Assembly: GCA_023443455.1 (NCBI GenBank)
Contig: JAEZUE010000082.1
Coordinates: forward strand, 1 to 15,245
Source of the DNA: Verrucomicrobiota bacterium
Lineage (GTDB): Bacteria > Verrucomicrobiota > Verrucomicrobiia > Opitutales > Opitutaceae
Length of the DNA stretch: 15,245 nt
Reading direction: 5' to 3'
Shown here in pieces: positions 8,310-13,890 of the stretch. Numbering within the stretch: position 1 is the first letter of the stretch; every line of letters begins with the position of its first letter. Made by a program: the position numbers and the translations under genes. Under the pieces are notes generated by a model. The model searched no databases and was not told where the DNA came from. It worked only from the letters and a program-made list of their open reading frames with translations.

Positions 8310-10010
8310 ATGGACCGCCTCACCCCCGCCCTCTACCACGTCGCCGGCCAAGTCTCCCGCACCGCCGAACCCCGCGAGGCCATGGAGGTCATCCTCCATC
8401 AATGCGTGACCACCTTCCGCGCCGAGGCCGGTTGCCTCGCGATCCTCGACCCCGACACCAACCTCCTGCAGATCGAGGCCCACCACGGCATGCCCGCCGA
8501 TGTCGGCGAGCACGCGATGCGCCTCGACCAGGGCCTCACCGGTTGGGCCGCCTTCCACGGCAAACCCGTCATCGCCCCCAACGTCGAGGCCGAGCCCCGC
8601 TACATCTCGGTGCGCCCCTCCACCCGCTGCGAGATGGCCGCCCCGCTCGTCTGCGACGGCCACATCCTCGGCGCCATCACCCTCGACTCCGACCTCTCCG
8701 ACGGCTTCACCAGCGACGATCTCATCGACCTCGTGCAGCTCGCCAACGAGGCCGCCCGCACCCTCCAGCACATCTGGCTGCTGCGCCAGCTCCAGGTCAA
8801 GGCCCGCCAGCTCGAGACGCTCACCGTCGTCGGCCAGTCCCTCGTCTCCAAACTCCAACTCCAAGAGCTGCTCGACACCATCACCCGCGAGACCCGCGCG
8901 ATCTTCGGCAGCTGCATCGCCACCATCCTCCTCCACCAGCACGAGGGCGACACCATGCGCGCCGAATCCTGGTCGGGGCCCGACGATTTCGCCCCGCCGC
9001 CCAAGGAGAACTGGCCCAGCTCCGACTGCCTCGCCACCGCCGTCGTGCGCACGAACCGCCTGGTTGAATACGCCCACCTGCACTCCGCCGAGGTGCTCGA
9101 GCTGCGCGACGTCCCCCTCCAGCCCCAGGTCCAGGCCGCGCTGCTCGCCCCGATCGTCGTCGACGGCGCGGTCATCGGCGTGCTCGTCAACTACTCCGCC
9201 CGCCCCCACCGCCACAACAACGAGGAGAAACGCCTGCTCGGCGCCCTCGCCAACCTCGGCGCCGTCGCGATCGCCAACGCCCGGCTCTACGCCCGCGTCT
9301 TCCAAAGCGAGGATACGCTCCGCAAGAACGAGACGCTCACCACCCTCGGCCTGCTCGCCGCCGAGATCGCCCACGAGATCCGCAATCCGCTCACCGTCAT
9401 CAAGCTGCTCTACAGCTCGCTCAAGATCGAGTTCGCCGCCGGCGATCCACGGATCAAGGACATGCGCATCATCGGCGAGAAGCTCAACCAGCTCGAGGCC
9501 ATCGTCACCCGCGTGCTCAACCTCGCCAAGGCCCCCAGCGCCCTGCACTCCCGCTGGCCCCTCGACGAGATCGTCACCGACACCCTCCTGCTTGTCCGCC
9601 TCAAGCTCCACCAGAGCATGATCGCCGTGCGCTACGAGCCCGCCGCCGAGGCCCTCTTCGTCGAGGTCAACAAGGGCCAGCTCCAGCAGGTCCTGCTCAA
9701 CCTCATCCTCAACTCCACCCACGCCATGCCCAAGGGCGGCCGCATCACCGTGCGCGCGTCACGGGAGACCGGCGACGACGGTTCCCCGCTGCTCGTCATG
9801 GACGTCGCCGACACCGGCCACGGCATCCCCGCCGAGATCCAGTCCAAGCTCTTCGCCTCCTTCCTCACCGGCCGCACCGACGGCACCGGCCTGGGCCTGG
9901 CGATCGTCAAGCGCCTCGTGCAGAGCAACCACGGCGACATCGAGCTCCACAGCACCGGCGACGCCGGCACCACGTTCCGCATCACCCTGCCGTTGGCCAC
10001 CGGCTCCTGA
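8310..10010 (+). CDS. Soluble GAF-GAF sensor histidine kinase
   Basis: Cytoplasmic sensor kinase of 566 residues with no signal peptide or membrane segment. Two GAF domains come first: about 15-150, with the typical QGLTGWAAFHGKPVIAPNV stretch, and about 175-325. A DHp domain follows with H-box AEIAHEIRNPLTVIK (phospho-acceptor His355), then a HATPase domain with N-box QVLLNLILNSTHA (about 460-472), G1 DTGHGIP (501-507) and G2 GTGLGLAI (525-532). The H-box HEIRNPLTVI resembles the NtrB/AtoS/ZraS group, which usually partners NtrC-type regulators. The usual TTK before G2 reads LTGRTDG here. No receiver domain or response regulator is adjacent, so the partner is elsewhere. Proximity to glnD hints at nitrogen or carbon-status signalling, but no sequence feature names the ligand. 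The ATG lies at the end of a 7-bp-phased repeat without a Shine-Dalgarno. Confidence 0.93.
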   Translation: MDRLTPALYHVAGQVSRTAEPREAMEVILHQCVTTFRAEAGCLAILDPDTNLLQIEAHHGMPADVGEHAMRLDQGLTGWAAFHGKPVIAPNVEAEPRYISVRPSTRCEMAAPLVCDGHILGAITLDSDLSDGFTSDDLIDLVQLANEAARTLQHIWLLRQLQVKARQLETLTVVGQSLVSKLQLQELLDTITRETRAIFGSCIATILLHQHEGDTMRAESWSGPDDFAPPPKENWPSSDCLATAVVRTNRLVEYAHLHSAEVLELRDVPLQPQVQAALLAPIVVDGAVIGVLVNYSARPHRHNNEEKRLLGALANLGAVAIANARLYARVFQSEDTLRKNETLTTLGLLAAEIAHEIRNPLTVIKLLYSSLKIEFAAGDPRIKDMRIIGEKLNQLEAIVTRVLNLAKAPSALHSRWPLDEIVTDTLLLVRLKLHQSMIAVRYEPAAEALFVEVNKGQLQQVLLNLILNSTHAMPKGGRITVRASRETGDDGSPLLVMDVADTGHGIPAEIQSKLFASFLTGRTDGTGLGLAIVKRLVQSNHGDIELHSTGDAGTTFRITLPLATGS

Positions 10011-10024
10011 GCCAGCATTCGGTC

Positions 10025-10052
10025 GAGTGACGAGTGACGAGCGTCGAGGGAC
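10025..10052. repeat. Heptad repeat, left arm (GAGTGAC type)
   Basis: Four tandem 7-base units follow the consensus GAGNGNC: GAGTGAC occurs twice, followed by GAGCGTC and GAGGGAC. It begins 15 bases after the kinase stop codon. A related block in the opposite orientation lies at 10113-10140. Confidence 0.8.
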
Positions 10053-10112
10053 CGATCACAGAGGAGATTGAGCGAAACATTCCCGCTTGATGCTCACCAC
10101 GAATGGTTTGGC

Positions 10113-10140
10113 GCTCGCCCCTCGCTTCTCGCCTCTCGAC
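10113..10140. repeat. Heptad repeat, right arm (inverted)
   Basis: Four 7-base units share the core CTCG spaced exactly 7 bases apart (10114, 10121, 10128, 10135). Read on the minus strand they give CGAG-NNN units like those at 10025-10052, so the two blocks form an imperfect inverted pair about 60 bases apart. They lie between two convergent genes. A role in transcript ending or DNA structure is possible but not shown. Confidence 0.7.
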
Positions 10141-10216
10141 GGCATCCTCACGGCTGAGCCGACGAGGCAACCGCCACCAACCGGTGAGCGCGGCGACGCC
10201 CGGCCCCTGCTCTCCA

Positions 10217-11302
10217 TCACACCGGCCGCATCGGCTGCGGCGTCGCCGGCTTCGGCTTGAAGAAGAACGACAACGCGATCGCCGCCACCCCACCGCCAAG
10301 CAGCAATAGGCTGGTCTTCAGGACCGAGCCGAACATCACCTGCGCCACGTTCGAGATCAGCCCGAAGACGAACTCGAACGCCAGCACCGGCGAACCCGCC
10401 GGAAGCTGCGGAGCGACCACCAGATTGAAGAACGCCTCACCCAGAGCCGCCACCGCGCCGGGAAAGGCGAACAGCATCGCCCCCATTCCCGCCAGCACAC
10501 CGGGCACGCCCCACCACAACAGCAGGCCGCGCAACGAACGCACCCCGAACACCGCGATCGCCAACAGCAGCATCGCCGGCACGAGCCACGCCCATCTCGC
10601 CACCAGCGCGAACTTCTGCACCCGGTTGCGGAACTCCGACAACATCGTGAACACCCGCTGCGTCTCCGCCGACGGCTGCTGCGCGAACACGTCGAACGAG
10701 TCCGGCAGATCCTGCACCGACGAGGCCACCTTCTTGCGGAACTGGTTGCGCACCTCCCCGATCCGCTCCTCCGGCGGACAACAGGTGACGGGCAGTGCGC
10801 CCGGATCGCCCTCACACGGCGGCAGGCGCCGCAGCATCTTCACGTAGGCGTCTTCGAGCACGCCGCCCGCCAGGCGCTGTTTCAGGTCGACCACCGAAAA
10901 CCGGATCGAGGGCGCTGCCGCATCGGTATTCAGATAGGCGAACGCCTGGTCGATCGCCCCTTCGAGCTGCGCCCCGACGTAGTCCGTCGGCAGCACCGCT
11001 TGCAGCAGTTCCTGCATGTCCTCGCGCGGGAAATTCGTCAGAAACCCGAGCACGTCGCCCGTCTTGTGGTAGTTCTGGTCGGCCGCCTTCGCCGCCTTCG
11101 CCGCCTCGACCGACGTCGCGATCGTGTCCGCGAGCAGTTCTGGCACCCGCTCGGCCACCTTCTCCTCGCGCACCACCTCCTTGTAGGTCTGCGGATCGAG
11201 CATCTTCGTGCCCACCGGGTGAAGCACCACCGCCAGCACCGCCGTCATCACGAACGCGATGGCCGCCACCACCGCCAGGAAACGAGCAAGGAAACGCAAC
11301 AT
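10217..11302 (-). CDS. Unknown four-helix membrane protein
   Basis: I do not recognise a named family. The 361-residue protein has an N-terminal hydrophobic helix (about 7-28), a polar region of about 205 residues (29-234), then three more helices (about 235-254, 259-282 and 326-348) and a short KPKP-containing tail. Positive charges at the N-terminus, in the RSLRG loop and in the tail predict both ends in the cytoplasm and the 29-234 region outside. That outer region has three cysteines (163, 174, 175) in a Pro-rich stretch, CEGDPG to CCPPEE, which could form a disulphide or bind metal. The start is supported by a TAGGAGA-type Shine-Dalgarno. It is convergent with the kinase gene and divergent from etfB, so it is probably its own transcript. 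The overall plan (one helix, polar domain, helix cluster) recalls uncharacterised proteins I associate with Chloroflexi and Verrucomicrobia; that is memory, not a search. Confidence 0.85.
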   Translation of the reverse strand: MLRFLARFLAVVAAIAFVMTAVLAVVLHPVGTKMLDPQTYKEVVREEKVAERVPELLADTIATSVEAAKAAKAADQNYHKTGDVLGFLTNFPREDMQELLQAVLPTDYVGAQLEGAIDQAFAYLNTDAAAPSIRFSVVDLKQRLAGGVLEDAYVKMLRRLPPCEGDPGALPVTCCPPEERIGEVRNQFRKKVASSVQDLPDSFDVFAQQPSAETQRVFTMLSEFRNRVQKFALVARWAWLVPAMLLLAIAVFGVRSLRGLLLWWGVPGVLAGMGAMLFAFPGAVAALGEAFFNLVVAPQLPAGSPVLAFEFVFGLISNVAQVMFGSVLKTSLLLLGGGVAAIALSFFFKPKPATPQPMRPV

Positions 11303-11311
11303 GATGCCGGT

Positions 11312-11316
11312 CTCCT
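11312..11316 (-). promoter_or_regulatory. Shine-Dalgarno of membrane-protein gene
   Basis: AGGAG on the minus strand lies nine bases before the ATG at 11302. It is the best ribosome-binding site in the window after that of acs, and supports the chosen start. Confidence 0.65.
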
Positions 11317-11387
11317 AACCCCCGCGACGCCCCCCGTCGAGCCCGCGGCGCTACAGTTGGAAAATCCCCGCCGATTCCCAAGCCCAC

Positions 11388-11423
11388 CACGCCCCTCCGC
11401 CCGCCCACGCCCCTCCGCCCGCC
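11388..11423. repeat. 18-bp perfect tandem duplication
   Basis: CACGCCCCTCCGCCCGCC occurs twice, head to tail and without mismatch (11388-11405 and 11406-11423), in the spacer between two divergent genes. Its origin could be replication slippage in C-rich DNA. It could also be a paired protein-binding site. Confidence 0.9.
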
Positions 11424-11447
11424 CCATCGAAGTTCGCCCCGCTCGGG

Positions 11448-11481
11448 AAAAATAGCGCGACGACCGTCACGCTATTTTTTT
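11448..11481. terminator. Bidirectional terminator-like hairpin
   Basis: A perfect 10-bp inverted repeat (AAAAATAGCG at 11448-11457, CGCTATTTTT at 11470-11479) has a 12-base loop that can add three more pairs (GAC/GTC). T runs follow on either strand: seven T's on the plus strand, five on the minus. It looks like an intrinsic terminator for both directions, yet no gene ends here: both neighbours start from this spacer. It may be an attenuator in the etfB leader, the end of a small RNA, or a leftover. Confidence 0.65.
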
Positions 11482-11608
11482 CCGCGCCTCTTCGCGATGT
11501 CCCCTCGGCCGCTGGGGTGCATCGGGGAAACCCCGAGATTCCCGACTTCCCATGCGCCCCCGGATTCTTCTCAATGGGCAGCCCCCACCTCCTTACCCTG
11601 ACCTTCAG

Positions 11609-12421
11609 ATGAGCAATTCCTATCACATCGTAGTCTGCGGCAGCATCGTGCCCGATCCGCTCCAGACCCTGGAACCGATCACGGCTCCGACCGGCCCCGC
11701 GCTCAAGAACGAGCTCATGCTGCCCGCCGTGCTCGATCCCTGGGCCGGCCACGCCCTCTTCGAAGCCGCCAATCTCGCCAAACAACACCCCGGCTCCAAA
11801 GTCTGGCTCGTCGCCCTCGGGCCCAAGGCCAAACTGCAGCAGGTTCTCATGACCGTCGCCCAGAAGGTGCCGTTCGAGCTCGTCGCCCTCGACGGCCCCG
11901 CCGGCGGCTTCACCGACTCCGCCGAGGTCGCCGCCGCCCTCGCCGACGCCATCGCCGCCATTCCGGGCCTCGACAAGACCAAGCTGCTCGTCTTCGGCGG
12001 CTGGGAATCCGCCTCGCGCGGCGCCGGCACCACCATGCAGATCGTCGGCGAACGCCTCGACCTCCTCGAACAATTCCAAGGCGTCGACCAACTCACCGTT
12101 TCGGCCGACGGCTCCTTCGAAATCCTCGAGCGCGTCGAGGGTGGCAAACACCAGGTCTCCGTCTGCGCCGGCGCCCCCGCCCTGCTCGGCTGGGCCACGG
12201 GCAACCTCCCCGAGCCCCCCAACAACCCGCAGGTCGGCATGCTCAACATGCGCACCGCCATGCCGGCCCTCCAGCGCGCCAAACCCGTCAAGCTCGGCAG
12301 CGACGGTCTCGTCCACCAACGCGTCGCCCTCCCCAACCAGCGCCGCGAGACCCGCGTCGTGAAGGACCTCTCCGCCGACGCCATCGCCGAAGACATCGTC
12401 GCCTGGATCAAGCAGGACTGA
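11609..12421 (+). CDS. etfB: Electron transfer flavoprotein, beta subunit (diverged)
   Basis: Predicted small subunit of a cytoplasmic heterodimeric electron carrier that takes electrons from dehydrogenases. It has 270 residues, the usual size. Family landmarks in weakened form are: CGSIVPDP (10-17) for the usual VKQVPD; LDPWAGHALFEAANL (42-56) for NPFDEYALEEALRL; VWLVALGP (65-72); GGWESASRGAGTTMQIVGERL (about 130-150) where the nucleotide-binding loop with an acidic residue is normally found; and EGGKHQVSVCAGAPALL (about 177-193) for the late beta strands. The call rests on this ordered similarity and on the ETF-alpha-like gene next door. An ATG at 11552 would add 19 Pro-rich residues; MSNSYHIVV at 11609 is preferred, without a Shine-Dalgarno. 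No dehydrogenase or quinone oxidoreductase gene is adjacent, so its partner is unknown. It is probably co-transcribed with etfA despite a 126-base gap. Confidence 0.83.
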   Translation: MSNSYHIVVCGSIVPDPLQTLEPITAPTGPALKNELMLPAVLDPWAGHALFEAANLAKQHPGSKVWLVALGPKAKLQQVLMTVAQKVPFELVALDGPAGGFTDSAEVAAALADAIAAIPGLDKTKLLVFGGWESASRGAGTTMQIVGERLDLLEQFQGVDQLTVSADGSFEILERVEGGKHQVSVCAGAPALLGWATGNLPEPPNNPQVGMLNMRTAMPALQRAKPVKLGSDGLVHQRVALPNQRRETRVVKDLSADAIAEDIVAWIKQD

Positions 12422-12439
12422 GCCGCGCCGCCGCGCGGA

Positions 12440-12474
12440 GTGGTTGGTAATGGGAATTTGGAGGTTGGTTCACG
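12440..12474. repeat. Heptad repeat, left arm in etf spacer
   Basis: Five 7-base units each begin and end with G in register, except for sequence drift inside (GTGGTTG, GAATTTG and GAGGTTG are examples). It starts 18 bases after the etfB stop. Its AT content is far above that of the surrounding genes. It is matched by an opposite-orientation block at 12480-12542. Confidence 0.7.
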
Positions 12475-12479
12475 CCTTT

Positions 12480-12542
12480 TGGCCTCAGCCTCCTCACATC
12501 CCTCCACCAACTACCAACTTCAAAATTCCAACTTCTAGTTTC
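12480..12542. repeat. Heptad repeat, right arm in etf spacer
   Basis: Nine 7-base units each end with C in register; CAACTTC occurs twice, with CAACTAC and AAAATTC as variants. Read on the minus strand the core units are GAAGTTG-like and pair loosely with the left arm at 12440-12474, so the spacer mRNA could fold into a long imperfect hairpin. The block stops five bases before the etfA ATG. Confidence 0.7.
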
Positions 12543-12547
12543 GTCCC

Positions 12548-13573
12548 ATGGACACCATCCTCTTCCTCGCCTTCACCGAAGCCAACGGCTCGCTGAGCAA
12601 GTCCGCGCTCGAGGCTCTCGCCGCCGCCCAGGCTCTCGCCACCGGCCTGCCCGAGGCCCGGCTCGTCGCCGGCTTGGTTGGCGCCAACGTGAAACCCGCC
12701 GCCGACGCCATCGCCGACGCCGGCGCCGCCCGCATCCTCGCAGTCTCCGGCGCCGAGTTCGCCCAGTCGCGCTATGCCACCGACGCCGCCGCTGCCGAAG
12801 CCATCGCCAAGGCCGCCGGCGCCACCATCCTCGTCGCCCCCGCCGGCTCCCGCGCCAACCGCTCGCTGCCCGGCGTCGCCCAGCGCCTCGGCGGCCGCGC
12901 CGATACCCATGTCACCTCGCTGACCGTCGCCGAAGGCAAACCCGTCGCCAGCCGTTGGTACTACCGCCAACGCATGGAAGGCGTACTCACCCGCACCAGC
13001 CGCCCATGGGTCCTGTTGGTCGAAGCCGGCTGCGCCCCGGCCTACGGCGGCGCAGCCGGTTCCGCCACCGTCGAGCCCGTGCTCGTCGAGTTGCCCGCCA
13101 CCCGCACCCAGGTCACCGGCCTGAAGTCCCCGCCCGCCGACGAGCAGACCATCCGCCCCGACGCCAAACTGCTCTTCGTGGCCGGCGCGGGCTGGACCAA
13201 GAAACAACCCGACGGCCAGGCCCACAGCGCCGAGGCGGAGAAGCTCATCCTCGGCTTCCTCGGCAAGACCCAGTCCTCGCTCGGCAGCACCAAGTCGCTC
13301 GTCGACCTCAGCGGCGAAGGCCAGGACGTGCTTAAATTCATGACACACCTCAACCAGGTTGGGCAGACCGGTTCCACCCCCCGCCATGCGAAGGGATTGG
13401 CCACCTGCTGCCACGGCGAGGAGCCGCATACCGTCGGCTGGCGTTTCATCAACGAACGCCGCGCGATCAACCTCAACGCCGCCTGCAGCTGGGCGCAGGG
13501 CAAGGCCGACGTGCTCTACGTTGCCGACGCCTTCGAAGTCATGCGCAAGGTCAACGCCCTGCTCGGTTCCTGA
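12548..13573 (+). CDS. etfA: Electron transfer flavoprotein, alpha subunit (diverged)
   Basis: Predicted FAD-binding large subunit that pairs with the preceding etfB product. It has 341 residues. The N-terminal Rossmann-like half (about 1-185) is Ala-rich with ILVAPAGSRANRSLPGVAQRLGG (about 94-116), matching the usual layout. The C-terminal FAD domain keeps NQVGQTG (269-275), a VD after GSTKS (246-253), a late AIN (306-308) and a VAD (325-327). It departs from ordinary ETF-alpha at flavin contacts. The GGRGLGS motif reads VAGAGWTKK (210-218), losing the Arg. SR of GASRAAVD is TK. SGAIQHLAG reads HGEEPHTVG (289-297), keeping only G, H and the last G. About eight extra residues precede QVGQTG, and there is a vicinal Cys287-Cys288. 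Flavin may be held differently or be absent. There is no Shine-Dalgarno; the start is set by family alignment. It ends in a strong hairpin. Confidence 0.8.
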   Translation: MDTILFLAFTEANGSLSKSALEALAAAQALATGLPEARLVAGLVGANVKPAADAIADAGAARILAVSGAEFAQSRYATDAAAAEAIAKAAGATILVAPAGSRANRSLPGVAQRLGGRADTHVTSLTVAEGKPVASRWYYRQRMEGVLTRTSRPWVLLVEAGCAPAYGGAAGSATVEPVLVELPATRTQVTGLKSPPADEQTIRPDAKLLFVAGAGWTKKQPDGQAHSAEAEKLILGFLGKTQSSLGSTKSLVDLSGEGQDVLKFMTHLNQVGQTGSTPRHAKGLATCCHGEEPHTVGWRFINERRAINLNAACSWAQGKADVLYVADAFEVMRKVNALLGS

Positions 13574-13622
13574 GCCACCACTCCCCCCCCCGGTGATCGC
13601 GTTGACCCGCGAGCACCACTCC

Positions 13623-13677
13623 AGCGGCGACCGCCCCGGCGGTCGCCGCTCTGCTTTGGCGCACTTTTGTTTGGGTT
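13623..13677 (+). terminator. Strong hairpin after etfA
   Basis: A perfect 13-bp inverted repeat (AGCGGCGACCGCC at 13623-13635 and its complement at 13638-13650) has only two central bases, so the real loop will open a few pairs. A T-rich stretch (CTTTG, then CTTTTGTTTG) follows within 25 bases rather than directly. It lies 50 bases past the etfA stop. Likely terminator, though the T tract is displaced. Confidence 0.7.
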
Positions 13678-13684
13678 CCCGTTT

Positions 13685-13709
13685 GTAGGCCAGCGTGCTT
13701 GCACGCGCC
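13685..13709 (+). repeat. REP-like palindrome, copy 1
   Basis: A 25-base element begins with GTAGG and contains the hairpin GCGTGC-TT-GCACGC (13693-13706), then GCC. A 5' GTAG beside an imperfect palindrome is the hallmark of REP sequences handled by REP-associated tyrosine transposases. It differs from copy 2 at three of 25 positions. Confidence 0.75.
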
Positions 13710-13751
13710 AAAACCACGAGCCCACGCCCCTCGCACCAGCTCAGCCTAACC

Positions 13752-13776
13752 GGCGCGAGCAAGCTCGCTGACCTAC
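13752..13776 (-). repeat. REP-like palindrome, copy 2 (inverted)
   Basis: Read on the minus strand this 25-base element starts GTAGG and contains the hairpin GCGAGC-TT-GCTCGC. Against copy 1 it differs at one foot base and at the two bases of a single stem pair (T-A in copy 1, A-T here), so pairing is kept. The two copies face each other with GTAG at the outer ends and 42 bases between them, like a BIME. Confidence 0.75.
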
Positions 13777-13890
13777 ACACGGAGAGCCCCGCACGCTTGC
13801 CCCATCCGTGCTACCGCCCACAAACTGCCACGCTCTCGGGGGCCGCAGTCCACTGGCCTCCGCCATCCACTTGTCTTCAACCGCCGCCTG

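Larger units (their letters stand above)
11303..11608. other. Divergent spacer with repeats and hairpins
   Basis: This 306-base spacer separates the divergent membrane-protein gene and etfB. It holds a Shine-Dalgarno for the leftward gene, an 18-base tandem duplication, a strong terminator-shaped hairpin, and a small perfect hairpin at 11522-11536 (TCGGGG/CCCCGA around AAA). No coding frame here looks real. I could not name promoters for either gene. Confidence 0.6.
13574..13890. other. Spacer with terminator and REP pair
   Basis: The 317 bases between etfA and the channel gene hold no supported coding region. From left to right there is a nine-C run (13583-13591), the etfA hairpin, a T-rich stretch, an inverted pair of REP-like palindromes, and about 114 C-rich bases before the channel ATG that presumably include its promoter, which I cannot identify. 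Confidence 0.65.

Noticed and set aside
8121..9722. 533-codon open frame antisense to the histidine kinase
   Set aside because: It overlaps H-box and GAF coding on the other strand, also overlaps the glnD 3' end and terminator, and is low-complexity Gly/Glu/Val-rich.
10011..10216. Conventional intrinsic terminators for the two convergent genes
   Set aside because: Short palindromes such as CGGCT-G-AGCCG near 10151 have one-base loops and no T tract, so they do not qualify.
8236..12542. CRISPR-like repetition
   Set aside because: Units are 7 bases and degenerate, with no 25-40 base repeats, no spacers of even length, and no cas genes.
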